Part shown: positions 1-8,676 of the stretch, piece after piece | How positions within the stretch are numbered: the stretch's first letter is position 1 | Layout: the number at the start of each line of letters is the position of its first letter | Assembly: GCA_046327915.1 (NCBI GenBank) | Contig: JAXLXO010000007.1 | Location: 1-64,000, forward strand | From: VGTK01 sp046327915 | GTDB taxonomy: Bacteria; Desulfobacterota; Binatia; UBA12015 | Length of the DNA stretch: 64,000 nt | Reading direction: 5' to 3' | The notes under the pieces: model-generated | What the model was told of the DNA's origin: nothing | The model's input: the letters and a program-made list of their open reading frames with translations, nothing else | The model's database searches: none | Translations under genes and position numbers: made by a program

Positions 1-111
1 GATCGCGCGCCCACCCAGCTCCGTCAGAGCGCGCTTCATGGTGCGAAGGCCGTGCGTCTCGCCGTTCCGGTTTCCCGGCCGCGCCTGCGCGCTGCGGTTC
101 CGGCTGCTCAT
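1..111 (-). CDS. N-terminal fragment of a small GNxN...HG-motif protein (mobile-element type)
   Basis: Thirty-seven codons are open from an ATG at 111 to the left edge, so the gene is cut by the window. The peptide contains PGNRN-GETHG-LRTMKRAL, a Gly-Asn-x-Asn-x3-His-Gly pattern that I associate with small proteins carried by phages and integrative elements, sometimes annotated as terminase small-subunit-like or hypothetical. The function is unknown. No strong ribosome binding site is visible. Its position beside a tRNA 3' fragment fits a mobile-element end. A chance open frame is possible in DNA this GC-rich, so the call rests on the motif. Confidence 0.45.
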   Translation of the reverse strand, partial: MSSRNRSAQARPGNRNGETHGLRTMKRALTELGGRAI

Positions 112-138
112 GGCTCAGCCCACGCACCGGGGCGAAAC

Positions 139-397
139 CGGGACAGCCGCCGAAAGACTCGCGTCCTCGTTACGCTTTCCGGCTCCCACAGGCTGTCGAA
201 TCCAGTGGGTCGAAGCGGCGCGCGACCGTTCGCCGGGCCGTCCGCGGGCGAGCGCCTGACGTCGGGCGGGCGCCTGACGGGACCAGCAACCTGTCCCGGA
301 ACTGTCCCGATAGTCGTGAAACGAGGTGCAACCCCCTGTGGTTGACGGGGGTCACAACCCTCCATTCTCACTGCCGATCGGTGCAGACTGGTGCAGA
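139..397. repeat. Iterated short repeats flanking the tRNA fragment
   Basis: CTGTCCCG occurs at 291-298 and 302-309, 11 bp apart, and in inverted orientation at 139-146. GGTGCAGA occurs at 380-387 and 390-397, exactly 10 bp apart. GGTTG (340-344) and CAACC (355-359) form an inverted repeat. Copies spaced by one helical turn next to an attachment site resemble arm-type sites bound by tyrosine recombinases or excisionases. That role is inferred from spacing and location only. Confidence 0.4.
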
Positions 398-417
398 GTG
401 CCACCTGCATTCCAGAC

Positions 418-469
418 CTCAAAATCCGGTTCGGGCAACCGAGTGCGGGTTCAAGTCCCGCCTCCGGCA
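418..469 (+). other. 3' half of tRNA-Leu(CAA): probable attachment-site (att) remnant
   Basis: The segment carries an anticodon loop CTCAAAA (anticodon CAA), the 3' anticodon-stem strand TCCGG, a long variable arm, a perfect T-arm (GCGGG 445-449 with CCCGC 457-461) and the 3' acceptor strand CTCCGGC (462-468) with discriminator A469. The sequence before 418 cannot supply the 5' acceptor strand GCCGGAG, a D-arm or the 5' anticodon stem, so this is not a working tRNA. A 3'-terminal tRNA copy of about 50 bp is what tyrosine-recombinase integration leaves as attL or attR. The intact tRNA would lie outside the window. Confidence 0.7.
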
Positions 470-666
470 TTCGCGAAACCGCCGTCGCTTCAGCAGGTTC
501 AGGTTACGGAGCCTGCCGGCGGAGGCGCACCGGGCGGGCCGGGGCCAACCACCCGTGGGCGGCTCGTCGCTGCTGCGCGCACGTACTCACGACCGCCGCG
601 AGCCCCCGGCGACCGGAACGGCGGTCGGAGCGTAGACGCGCGCGGCGAGCGAGCTCGACACCTCCC
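470..666. other. Non-coding stretch between the att remnant and the first chromosomal gene
   Basis: I see no convincing gene here. It is the 3' flank of the minus-strand gene ending at 667 and the first sequence outside the presumed integrated element. Several short GC-rich inverted repeats occur, but none is followed by a T-run in the right orientation, so I do not call a terminator. Confidence 0.4.
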
Positions 667-1272
667 TCACCCGCCCGGACACGGATCGAGGCGCAGGGAC
701 ACGGCGCCTGCCCCGGCTTCGCGCGGGTACAGCCCGATCGCAGCGGCACCTCGCGCAACCGCATACTTCTCGACCTTCAGCGCGTGGATGGCCTTGACGG
801 TCGCGCGATCCTCGTGCAGCTCCGGCACCACACAGCGGATCTCCCCGTTGCGCAGCAGCTCGACGCGCGCCCCGTCGAGGGAATGCTCGACCGCCTTGGT
901 GCGCGGCATCCCCACCCACTCTCCGTCGTCGCGATCGACGATCCAGAGGCGCAGCTCCGCCGGATTGCCGGCGCTGTCGGTGGCGTGGATCGACACCACC
1001 TCCTCGATCTCCGCCAAGGTGGCGTAGAGCCCCATGAAGAGCACCACGGGACTGGTCGCCAGTGCGAGCCACCCGAGCCAGCGCGGCGCGGCCGACCAGA
1101 GCAGCACGACGGCGAGCAGCAGCGCGCCCACCCCACCGAGCAGGGGCGCGCCGCTCGGCACCGCGTAGGGTCCGGCGTGCAGCAGCCGGACCGCGAACAC
1201 GGCGACGCCGAGGGCGAGCATCACCCGCCCTGCTGCGGCCCGAACCCTCGAAGGCGACCGTTGCTCCTGCAA
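667..1272 (-). CDS. Membrane protein of unknown function, last gene of the PpiC-HupE-DUF3604 cluster
   Basis: The 201-residue protein has about three hydrophobic segments in its first 95 residues, then a soluble C-terminal domain of alternating strands (roughly 105-195). I do not recognise a named family. The start is TTG at 1272, chosen because a perfect AGGAGG lies six bases upstream and no ATG or GTG fits as well. The gene begins 21 bp after the DUF3604 gene on the same strand and is probably its last co-transcribed partner. A role alongside that cluster in the envelope is inference. Confidence 0.7.
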   Translation of the reverse strand: MQEQRSPSRVRAAAGRVMLALGVAVFAVRLLHAGPYAVPSGAPLLGGVGALLLAVVLLWSAAPRWLGWLALATSPVVLFMGLYATLAEIEEVVSIHATDSAGNPAELRLWIVDRDDGEWVGMPRTKAVEHSLDGARVELLRNGEIRCVVPELHEDRATVKAIHALKVEKYAVARGAAAIGLYPREAGAGAVSLRLDPCPGG

Positions 1273-1278
1273 TGTGTA

Positions 1279-1284
1279 CCTCCT
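1279..1284 (-). promoter_or_regulatory. Shine-Dalgarno AGGAGG that decides a TTG start
   Basis: AGGAGG reads on the minus strand at 1284-1279, six bases before the TTG at 1272. It is one of the strongest ribosome binding sites in the window and supports the unusual start codon of the downstream membrane-protein gene. Confidence 0.7.
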
Positions 1285-1293
1285 GCGGGACGA

Positions 1294-3630
1294 TCACCGC
1301 AGCGGCGCCAGCCGCGTCCCGCGCACAGTCCACCGCCGCGCATGGCTGGTCGCGTAGCTCCCCGTCGCGAGGTCGACGTTGACGATGTGGTCCACGCGAT
1401 CCGCGTGCGACAGGTCGCCCGGCATCGTGCGCACGCTGAGCGTGTGGCGGCCGTTGGCGGCAACGCGCAACGTCGCGCGGCGCACGCCGCCGGCACCGTT
1501 GGCCTCCCACACGAACAGACGCCCGGGCTCGCGCTCGACCATCGCTCCGGCGGGGATCGTCACGGCGAAGATCTCGTCGTCGTCCTTCACCGAGAGCGTG
1601 AGCGGCTTCGTGCGCACGTCCAGCTCCGCCGGCGCCTGCGCGAACGTGAGCGTCAGCGAGAGCGTGTCGGTGCCCGGCGTGCGACCGTACTTGACGCCGC
1701 CGCGGACGCGGCCGATCGCGTCGGGGCGGTACCAGATCGGCGACGTCCAGGCGCGCTCGGTGATCGTCTTCGGGAACCGCGTGTCACAGCACGACGCGAA
1801 GTCGGACGGAACGCTGCCGGGGTTCGAGCAGTCGATGCCCTGCGCGTTGCAGACGTAGGTGCTCCACCGGCACACCGGGTTCTCGATGACGCGCGCGTAG
1901 TAGAACGCGCGGTCGGCGGGATCGAACTCGGGATCCTTCCACACCGCACACAGCGTGTCGGCGCCGGTACCGCTCGGTGCGCACGTCGAGGTGTCCACGG
2001 TCGCCGCCTCGTTCCGGCTACCGGCCACGTCGAACACCTGCTCGTGCGTCGTCCCGGCGGCGTCGACCCAGCCCTTCACGATCTGCACGTACTGGAGCGG
2101 CGTGCTCGGATCGCCGTTGCCGCCCGGGTCACGCGTCGCGAGGACCGCGAAACGCGGGCTCTCGCCGCCGTTGACGCCGCCGAGCTCGCCTCCCATCGGA
2201 ACGCCGCCGCGGTAGCCGCGCTCGACGAAGTCGCCCGACCCGCAGCTGATTCCGGCGAGCGTGCCGCCGAAGAAGCGCACCGTCGGGCGCGTGCCGCTGG
2301 TGGCGTACGTCTCGCGACGGCGCATCGCCGCGAAGAGCGCGTCGCGCGAGTTCTCCTCCGCCCACGCGATCGTGAGTCCGCCGGGCTGCGCCTCGATCCC
2401 GCCCAGCGGATACGGCGTGACCATGAACGCGGGCGTCGCGTCGCGGCTGCCGAGTGCGCCTACCGCACCGAAGTCGGCCTCGTTCACCATGCTCGGCGTT
2501 CCGTTGTGCGTGTCCGTGCCGCCGACGAAGCCGAGCTGGAACGGGTTCACGCCGACCTGCTGCTCCTGGCGCAGCCCTTCCTCGAGAATGTTGCGCACGT
2601 ACGAGAGCGGCTTCTGCACGTGCGACGGATCGGTGTCGGCCAGCGTCGTGCGCACCATCTTCTCGAAGCCGCACTCCTCGTCGCTGCTGAACTGCGGATG
2701 GCACTCGGAGTCGCCCTTGTGCTGCGTCATCTCGATCAGCGGCTCCATCGCGGAGCGGAACGCGGCGCCGGCCGCGTCGTAGGTCTCCGAGAACATCTGG
2801 CCGAGGCTCAGGTTCGAATTGTGCGGGATTGCCAGCACGTCACATCCGGGCAGGCCGTCGAGGCACTGGTCCTTCAGGGCCGCCCAAAGCGTCGGCGGAT
2901 CGCCCGCCTCGATGGTCGTGATCGGCAGCGGCGGCACGGTCGCGTTGCGGAAGATGACGTTGCGGTGCCTGTTCACGCCGAACGGGGACAGGGTCCACTC
3001 GTACGCGACGAACGAGGTGAACGCGCAGGCGTCGCTGCGGTCGTACGCGGCCTCGGCCGCAGCCTGCGTGTCGCCCCACACCAGCGAGGCGCTCGTGCCG
3101 CACGAGCCGTCGCCGCACCACGCGAAGCGATGGAACGGCGGGATCCCGGTGTAGGGCACGGCGAACGTGAACACCGCGGGGGGCTGCTGCCCGGGCGGCA
3201 GCGGAACGGCCGTCCCGAGGAGCGTGCGCATCTGCACGCACTCGGGCTCGTCGTAGTGCGGATCGCCCGGCGACTCGCAGATCCGCACCTCGCCGAACTG
3301 CTCGGCGTGGTCGGTGACCGCGACGAAGTCGAGCGGCCGGCGCAGCTGTGCTTGACGTAGCGGCTGCCCGAGTGCGTCGTAGGGCGGCAGGCCGACGGCG
3401 GCGCCCTTCGCGAAGGCGTAGGCTTCCGTCGGCGTGTTGGTGACGTCGCCGATGCGGGCGTCGAACGAGTACGCCGTGTGGATGTGCGTCTCGCCGACGA
3501 ACGGTGCGCGCAGCGGATCGTAGGCGGCACACTCGGCGCGCGTCTCGGTCCGCTGCCACGGCGGCGGGACGGTCGCCGCCTGGGCGGACACCGCCGCGAG
3601 GAGAAGGATCGGAACGACGCGCAACATCAT
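1294..3630 (-). CDS. DUF3604 domain-containing exported protein
   Basis: The 778-residue protein opens with a signal peptide (MMLRVVPILLLAAVSAQA) and then GETHIHTAYSFDA, whose H-x-H resembles the metal-binding start of PHP-type phosphoesterases. DUF3604 proteins are full-length families of 600-800 residues with this motif; their substrate is not known to me. The start is the first of two ATGs at 3630, behind GAGGT, and lies 8 bp after the HupE-like gene's stop. Upstream codons in the same frame are antisense noise over the HupE gene. Exported location follows from the signal peptide; hydrolase activity is inferred from the motif. Confidence 0.85.
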   Translation of the reverse strand: MMLRVVPILLLAAVSAQAATVPPPWQRTETRAECAAYDPLRAPFVGETHIHTAYSFDARIGDVTNTPTEAYAFAKGAAVGLPPYDALGQPLRQAQLRRPLDFVAVTDHAEQFGEVRICESPGDPHYDEPECVQMRTLLGTAVPLPPGQQPPAVFTFAVPYTGIPPFHRFAWCGDGSCGTSASLVWGDTQAAAEAAYDRSDACAFTSFVAYEWTLSPFGVNRHRNVIFRNATVPPLPITTIEAGDPPTLWAALKDQCLDGLPGCDVLAIPHNSNLSLGQMFSETYDAAGAAFRSAMEPLIEMTQHKGDSECHPQFSSDEECGFEKMVRTTLADTDPSHVQKPLSYVRNILEEGLRQEQQVGVNPFQLGFVGGTDTHNGTPSMVNEADFGAVGALGSRDATPAFMVTPYPLGGIEAQPGGLTIAWAEENSRDALFAAMRRRETYATSGTRPTVRFFGGTLAGISCGSGDFVERGYRGGVPMGGELGGVNGGESPRFAVLATRDPGGNGDPSTPLQYVQIVKGWVDAAGTTHEQVFDVAGSRNEAATVDTSTCAPSGTGADTLCAVWKDPEFDPADRAFYYARVIENPVCRWSTYVCNAQGIDCSNPGSVPSDFASCCDTRFPKTITERAWTSPIWYRPDAIGRVRGGVKYGRTPGTDTLSLTLTFAQAPAELDVRTKPLTLSVKDDDEIFAVTIPAGAMVEREPGRLFVWEANGAGGVRRATLRVAANGRHTLSVRTMPGDLSHADRVDHIVNVDLATGSYATSHARRWTVRGTRLAPLR

Positions 3631-3638
3631 GCGGGACC

Positions 3639-4628
3639 TCACTGGAAGAAGGGGAAGGCGCGCTCGAAACACCAGAACGCGGCGAGAGCCCCGATGGCGT
3701 AGGCGGGAGCCTGCGCCGCCCATGCGGGCAGACGCGGCACGAGCCGACGCACGATGGCGGTGGCGACGAGAAGAGCGGCGACGAAGCCGAGCTGTCCGGC
3801 CTCGATGCCGACGTTGAAACCGAGGAGTGCGGTCGGAATCTCGCCATCGGGCAGCCCGACCTCGCGCAGCGCGCCCGCGAAGCCGAGGCCGTGCAGCAGT
3901 CCGAAGACCGCGGCCATGAGCCACGGCCAGCGCCGCATCGCCGACGGCGTCCCGGCCGGACGTGCGAGCTCGTTGGCGAGCGCGAGCACGGTGAGCGCGA
4001 TCGCCAGCTCGGCGATCCGCGCTCGAACGTGCAGCACGTCGAGCACGACGAGCGCGAGCGTGACGCTGTGCCCGAGCGTGAACGCGGTGATCGTCTTGAC
4101 GAGCAGCCGGCCCGCGCCGACCAGCAGGAAGAGGCCCGCGACGAACGCGAGGTGGTCGGGCCCCGTCAGGATGTGCCCGACGCCGAGCCGCGCGTAGTCC
4201 CACAGCACGGCGATCGTCGACGGGCGCGGGGGAACGACGAAGTCCGGCTCGGTCGGGCGGAGCACCTTCTGCACCGTCCGGCCGTCGGGAAGGACGACGC
4301 GCACCAGCGCCTCGGTGCCCGCGGCGCCGAGCCCCTCCACGGCGACGCTCTGGCCGACGAGCCCGGCGGGTCCGCACTCGGCGGTCCAGCGCGTGACGAC
4401 GGCCCCGCTCTCCATGCCCTCGCTCCGGGCGCCCCGGTCGATGCACGATGCGGGCAGCACCGGTCGCATCGGAGCACCGGGAACGACGAACGGCGCCGCT
4501 CTCCAGTGCACGTCCACGCGGCCTTGCCCGACCTCGCGGAGCTCGAGCAGCGCGGGTGCGAGCGGATGCGCGTCCGCGGCGCCGGCGACGGCCAGCGCGG
4601 CAGCGAGTGCGAGAAGCAGCGACCTCAC
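3639..4628 (-). CDS. HupE/UreJ-family membrane protein
   Basis: The protein has 329 residues, with a signal peptide ending about ADAHPLAPA, a periplasmic region to about residue 130, then six or seven membrane helices. Family hallmarks are GPDHLAF, TAFTLGHS, FGLLHGLGFA and FNVGIEAGQ, with His and Asp in the helices typical of nickel/cobalt-transport relatives. The family is often annotated as hydrogenase/urease accessory, but no hydrogenase or urease gene is nearby, so the metal is unknown. GTG at 4628 is the start: its GTGA overlaps the stop of the isomerase gene, implying translational coupling. Confidence 0.82.
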   Translation of the reverse strand: MRSLLLALAAALAVAGAADAHPLAPALLELREVGQGRVDVHWRAAPFVVPGAPMRPVLPASCIDRGARSEGMESGAVVTRWTAECGPAGLVGQSVAVEGLGAAGTEALVRVVLPDGRTVQKVLRPTEPDFVVPPRPSTIAVLWDYARLGVGHILTGPDHLAFVAGLFLLVGAGRLLVKTITAFTLGHSVTLALVVLDVLHVRARIAELAIALTVLALANELARPAGTPSAMRRWPWLMAAVFGLLHGLGFAGALREVGLPDGEIPTALLGFNVGIEAGQLGFVAALLVATAIVRRLVPRLPAWAAQAPAYAIGALAAFWCFERAFPFFQ

Positions 4629-5599
4629 GATGCCGACACCATGTCCTCGACCGTGACCGCGTATCGCTGGCGCAGCGTGGCGAGCAGACGATCGAGATCG
4701 TCCGCCGTCCGTTGCGCGATGACTTCCGCCATGAGGCGCGTCCGTACGGCGTCGAGGTCGGGGGTCGCCGACGGAACCGCGTCGTCGACGCGCACCACGT
4801 GCACGCCGAGCGCCGACGGCACGACCGCCCACTCGCCGACCTTCCGGATCGCGAGCGCGCTCGCGAATGCGTCGCCGAAGATCGCCGCGATCTGGGTCTG
4901 GGACTTTCCGCGCACGACCGTCCCGACCGGGAACGAGTCGCCCCGTGCCGCGAGCAGCGCGTCGACGGCCGATGCGTCGGCCGCGCGGATCGCCACGAGC
5001 AGCGCCTGCGCGTCGGCTTCGGCGCGATCGCCGCGCTGCGAACGGCTCAGGCAGGCGTGCCGGAACGAGATGCGCGCCGGACGCTCGAAGCGCTCGGCGT
5101 GCGCGGCGAGATGCTCCCGCAGGGTCGCGTCGTCGATCGGCCGGCGCGCCGCCCCCGCCTGCACGAGCAGACGCATCTTCTCCACCAGCATGCGCCGGAT
5201 CACCGGATCGTCGCGGTCGAGGCCCAGATCGCGCGCCTTGCGGTACAGCGCCTCGTCGTCGGGGGGCGCCTCGACGCCCTCGATGAAGCTCATCTTCTCC
5301 ACCAGCTGCCAGCGGATGCTGCGATCGTCGCGGTCGAGGCCGAGGGCGAGCGCTTCCCGGTAGAGCAGCTCGGTGTCGATCTCGCGGCGCAGCAGCGTCC
5401 GCTCGTCGTCGGTCGTCGGCGAGGTGCCGGTGTCGCGCGCGAACGACGCTCGCATCTCGCGCAGCCGCGCGGCCGAGATCACGATCGCCTGCGGCGCGGC
5501 TTCGGGACGTGCCAGCGGCGAAGAGCCCGCCTGACGAACGAGGAACGCGGTCCCTCCCAGGAGCAGGAAGTGGAGGAGCGGCGACCGGAGGAGACGCAT
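4625..5599 (-). CDS. Membrane-anchored PpiC-type (parvulin) peptidyl-prolyl isomerase
   Basis: The 324 residues begin with an uncleaved-looking hydrophobic anchor (residues 5-21) and continue with SurA/PpiC-like helices containing a repeated unit (LGLDRDD...LVEKM twice, about residues 82-140). A parvulin-like domain lies about 170-300, with the PVGTVVRGKSQ and GVHVVRVDD segments. It is expected in the periplasm, helping fold exported proteins. The ATG at 5599 is the first that puts the hydrophobic segment at the terminus. It is the first gene of the four-gene cluster and its stop overlaps the next start. Confidence 0.75.
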   Translation of the reverse strand: MRLLRSPLLHFLLLGGTAFLVRQAGSSPLARPEAAPQAIVISAARLREMRASFARDTGTSPTTDDERTLLRREIDTELLYREALALGLDRDDRSIRWQLVEKMSFIEGVEAPPDDEALYRKARDLGLDRDDPVIRRMLVEKMRLLVQAGAARRPIDDATLREHLAAHAERFERPARISFRHACLSRSQRGDRAEADAQALLVAIRAADASAVDALLAARGDSFPVGTVVRGKSQTQIAAIFGDAFASALAIRKVGEWAVVPSALGVHVVRVDDAVPSATPDLDAVRTRLMAEVIAQRTADDLDRLLATLRQRYAVTVEDMVSAS

Positions 5600-5740
5600 G
5601 CCGGAACCGCGATACTTCACCCGTTCGAGGGGCGGCAAGCGCAGATTCGCCCTCGCATGCGTCACCGGGACGTACCGGGGCCCGATCCGGGCCCGCGCCG
5701 ACGGCGCTGCATCGCCCGACCTGCTATCCCTCGCGCGTCG

Positions 5741-7654
5741 ATGCGCGACGTGGACACGCAGGAAGCCGCGGGCCGCCTCACGGCCGCGACGCTCGCCGCG
5801 TGCGCGATCGCGGCACTCCTCGGCGGTAGCGTCGCCGCGTTCGCGCTGACGCCGCACAACCCGTTCTGGCAGACGCCGTTCCACCACGACGACTTCGAGC
5901 TGCTCGCGACCTCGCTCGCGGCACCGCCGTGGCCCCTGGTGCGTCCGGCCTCGGATCTGGCCTACGCGCTCCTGTCCGGCATCCACGCGCAGGCGCTCTA
6001 CCTGACGCTCTTCGCCCTGATCGTTCTCTACCAGGCGCTCGCGACGCTCTTCGTCGCGCGGCTTCTCGAGCTCCGGCGCTCAGCCCTCCAGCTCGCGGCG
6101 GCGAGTGCGGCGGTCGCGTTCTGCTTCTTCCTCTTCGAGGACTCGCCGGAGGCGTACCGCTACACGGGCACGCTGACGAACGCGATGTCGACGACGTTCG
6201 GCACCCCGGCGGCGCTGCTCGTCCTGCGTGGCGGAGCCCTCACGAGACGTTCGCGGATCGCCGCGCTCGCGCTGTTCGCGTTCGCGGGCCTCGCGAAGGA
6301 GGACTGCGTGCCCTTCGTGCTCCTCGTCGCAGGACTCACGGTCCTGCGCGAGATCCTCGCACGACGCCACGAGCAGGCACGCGCGGCGTTCGCCCTTCTG
6401 CTCGCGCTGTTTCCCGTCGCGGCGACGGCTCTCCTCTACGGACGGCTGATCGTCGACTCGCCGTTCACCGGCGGCACCGGCGTGTACGAGACACGCTTCG
6501 CTCCGCTCGACCTCGGACGGGTCGCCCTGCAGTACTTGACGATCTCGCCGGGCGCGTGCGTGATCCTCGCCGCGCTCGTGCTGGTGACTGCGCTCGCGTT
6601 TGCGGTGCGTCGCGACCTCGCGTGGCGGCTCGTCTGCGTGTGGCTGCTCGTCGCCGCGTGGATCCTGCCCTACGCGCCGCTCCTCCGGCACGTCTACGGC
6701 TTCTACGCGTACGACTGGCTTCCGCTGATGCTCGCCGCGATCGTTCTCGGCGGCGGCGAGCTGTCGAGCGTGCTCGACCGCGGACGACGCCGCGCGCTCG
6801 TCGCCGCCGCCGTCGCGCTGCTCGCGTTCGTGCTTCTGACGACCCCTGGCCGCACCGACCTGGCGGCGGACTTCACCGTCAAGCAGCAGAGGAACGCGCG
6901 CATCCTCGACGAGATCGCGCGCCATCGCGACGCGCTGGCAAGCCGGCGCGAGATCGTCGTCACCGGACTCGACCAGCTGCAGAGCCCGTGGTGGTTCAGC
7001 CGCGCGGAGTACGTCGACCGGCGGATCGGCGCGGACGTCCGCTGGCTCTTCGAGGCGGCTCCCGACTCCCTCGTCGCGACCAAGCATCGCGAATACGACC
7101 GCTCGCTCGACAACGGCGCAGTCGCGATCGTGCCGCCGTCCTGCGTCGCGCAGCTGGCCGGCGTCGCGCGCCTCGAGTTCGCTCCGGACCTGAGCGCGAC
7201 GGTGCGCGACGAAGCACCGGCACGCGTCGTCGAAGCGGTGCACGGACGCGCAGGGCTCGCGACCGACGACGGCGCGCGGCTTCTCTGTCGCGGCTGGAGC
7301 GCCCCCGAGCGCGTGGACGGCGCCGACCTGCGCTGGGCCGAGGGACCTCTCGCGATGCTCGCCCTCCCCTTGCCGCGGGACCGCGCCTTCCGGCTCGCGA
7401 TGCGCGTGATCGCGGCGCCGGGTCTTCGCGCGGAGCAGCAGTGGATCGCCGTCTCGGTCGACGGACACCGCGTCCTCGTCGCGCGCGTTCCCAAAGGCGG
7501 CGGCGAGATCGAGGCGCTCGTTCCCGACGGAACGACGCGCGGTCCCGTAAGCGTGGTGACGCTGGAGTTCGCGGACTGGCTCGGCCGCGACGCCGGACCG
7601 GACGACGACGGCCCGAGGTCGGCGGGCGGCGTCGAGTGGATCGCGGTCGACTAG
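5741..7654 (+). CDS. Polytopic membrane protein, GT-C glycosyltransferase-like
   Basis: The 637-residue protein has about ten hydrophobic segments to residue 375, followed by a soluble C-terminal region of some 260 residues. The first loop carries HHDDFELL, an acidic pair where GT-C transferases place their catalytic Asp. This and the neighbouring polyprenyl-type GT2 gene suggest a lipid-linked sugar transferase, but I see no diagnostic family motif. ATG at 5741 is preferred: upstream codons in this frame run antisense to the HupE and PpiC genes. Its stop overlaps the convergent GT2 gene by 4 bp. Confidence 0.65.
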   Translation: MRDVDTQEAAGRLTAATLAACAIAALLGGSVAAFALTPHNPFWQTPFHHDDFELLATSLAAPPWPLVRPASDLAYALLSGIHAQALYLTLFALIVLYQALATLFVARLLELRRSALQLAAASAAVAFCFFLFEDSPEAYRYTGTLTNAMSTTFGTPAALLVLRGGALTRRSRIAALALFAFAGLAKEDCVPFVLLVAGLTVLREILARRHEQARAAFALLLALFPVAATALLYGRLIVDSPFTGGTGVYETRFAPLDLGRVALQYLTISPGACVILAALVLVTALAFAVRRDLAWRLVCVWLLVAAWILPYAPLLRHVYGFYAYDWLPLMLAAIVLGGGELSSVLDRGRRRALVAAAVALLAFVLLTTPGRTDLAADFTVKQQRNARILDEIARHRDALASRREIVVTGLDQLQSPWWFSRAEYVDRRIGADVRWLFEAAPDSLVATKHREYDRSLDNGAVAIVPPSCVAQLAGVARLEFAPDLSATVRDEAPARVVEAVHGRAGLATDDGARLLCRGWSAPERVDGADLRWAEGPLAMLALPLPRDRAFRLAMRVIAAPGLRAEQQWIAVSVDGHRVLVARVPKGGGEIEALVPDGTTRGPVSVVTLEFADWLGRDAGPDDDGPRSAGGVEWIAVD

Positions 7655-8673
7655 GCGGGGCGATCCGCTTCGGCGGGGGACGGTCCACCGCGCAGAACCT
7701 CGCGTACCAGCGATTGCGGCCGCTGGTTCACGGCGAGGAAGACGCGCCCGAGGTACTCGCCGATCACGCCGAGCATCACGAGCTGCGTTCCCGAGAACAC
7801 CAGCAGCGCCGCCATCAGCGAGCCCCAGCCGAACGTCGGCCCCCGGTTCGTCAATCGCAGATATGCGACGCCGACGACGCCGATCGTGCCGACGAGCCCC
7901 ATGAGGAGCCCGAGCACCGTCGCCACCCGCAGCGGCATGACCGAGAAGTTCACCACGGTGCTGAGCCAGAGGCGCACCAGGCGCCGCATCGTGTAGCCGC
8001 TCCGTCCGGCGGAGCGGTCGTCGTGCCGCACCTCGATCGCGCCGATGCGCTGCGTGGCCTGCAGGATCATGCCGTCGATGTACGGGAACGGTCCGGTGTT
8101 GGCAGCGACGTTGCGCGCCACCTGCGCGCTCACGCAGCGAAAGCTCGACAGGTAGAAGCCGCGCGGCTTGTCGAGGATCACGTCGGTGAGCCGGTTGGTG
8201 AACCAGCTCCCCCAGTTGCGCCACGCGGCGTGTCTCTTGTCCGCGTAGTGCCCGAACACGGCGTCGAGCCGGTTCGCGGCCGCGTGCTCGTGAAGCCGCT
8301 TGGCCTCGGCGGGCGGGTTCTGTCCGTCGTCGTCGAGGTTGACCACGTACGCGCCGCGCGCGTGACGCCAGCCCGTCAGCACCGCGTTGTGCTCGCCGAA
8401 GTTGCGCGTGTGCTCGATGAAGAGGATCGGCACGCGCGCCGTGCGCACCAGCTCGCGGCAGACGTCGCTCGTGCGGTCCTGGCTGCCGTCGTTCACGAGG
8501 ACGATCTCGTGCCCGCCGGCGATGTCGAGCGACTCGATGTCCCGCACCACCGCACAGATGGTCGCCTCGCTGTTGTAGAGCGGGATGACGAAGCTCAGTG
8601 CCGGCGCCGTCGCCGACGGAATGCCTTCGCTCGCGGAACGGAACGACTCCATGACAGGACCGGTCGCGGGCAT
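7651..8673 (-). CDS. Glycosyltransferase family 2, polyprenyl-phosphate sugar transferase type
   Basis: The 340-residue protein has a GT-A fold opening with FVIPLYNSE, VNDGSQDRT (DxD-like nucleotide-sugar site) and NLDDDGQNPP, and the LxxR/FRCVS region near residue 180. It ends with two membrane helices (about 250-315) closing in GEYLGRVF. This layout is that of ArnC/GtrB/DPM1-type enzymes, which move a sugar from a nucleotide donor to undecaprenyl phosphate at the inner membrane. The start at 8673 lies 3 bp after the upstream fragment's stop. The acceptor pathway is unknown. Confidence 0.85.
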   Translation of the reverse strand: MPATGPVMESFRSASEGIPSATAPALSFVIPLYNSEATICAVVRDIESLDIAGGHEIVLVNDGSQDRTSDVCRELVRTARVPILFIEHTRNFGEHNAVLTGWRHARGAYVVNLDDDGQNPPAEAKRLHEHAAANRLDAVFGHYADKRHAAWRNWGSWFTNRLTDVILDKPRGFYLSSFRCVSAQVARNVAANTGPFPYIDGMILQATQRIGAIEVRHDDRSAGRSGYTMRRLVRLWLSTVVNFSVMPLRVATVLGLLMGLVGTIGVVGVAYLRLTNRGPTFGWGSLMAALLVFSGTQLVMLGVIGEYLGRVFLAVNQRPQSLVREVLRGGPSPAEADRPA

Positions 8674-8676
8674 AAC

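Noticed and set aside
376..469. Complete tRNA gene
   Set aside because: The T-arm and 3' acceptor are perfect, but the bases upstream form no D-arm, no 5' anticodon stem and no 5' acceptor strand.
391..3360. A 989-codon plus-strand open frame over the DUF3604 gene
   Set aside because: Its translation is Arg/Ala/His-rich low-complexity sequence with no domain. It is the antisense shadow of a clear DUF3604 gene in very GC-rich DNA.
3631..4446. N-terminal extension of the DUF3604 frame by 272 codons
   Set aside because: The extension is Arg-rich, runs across the HupE-like gene, and would bury the signal peptide. ATG 3630 with GAGGT is better.
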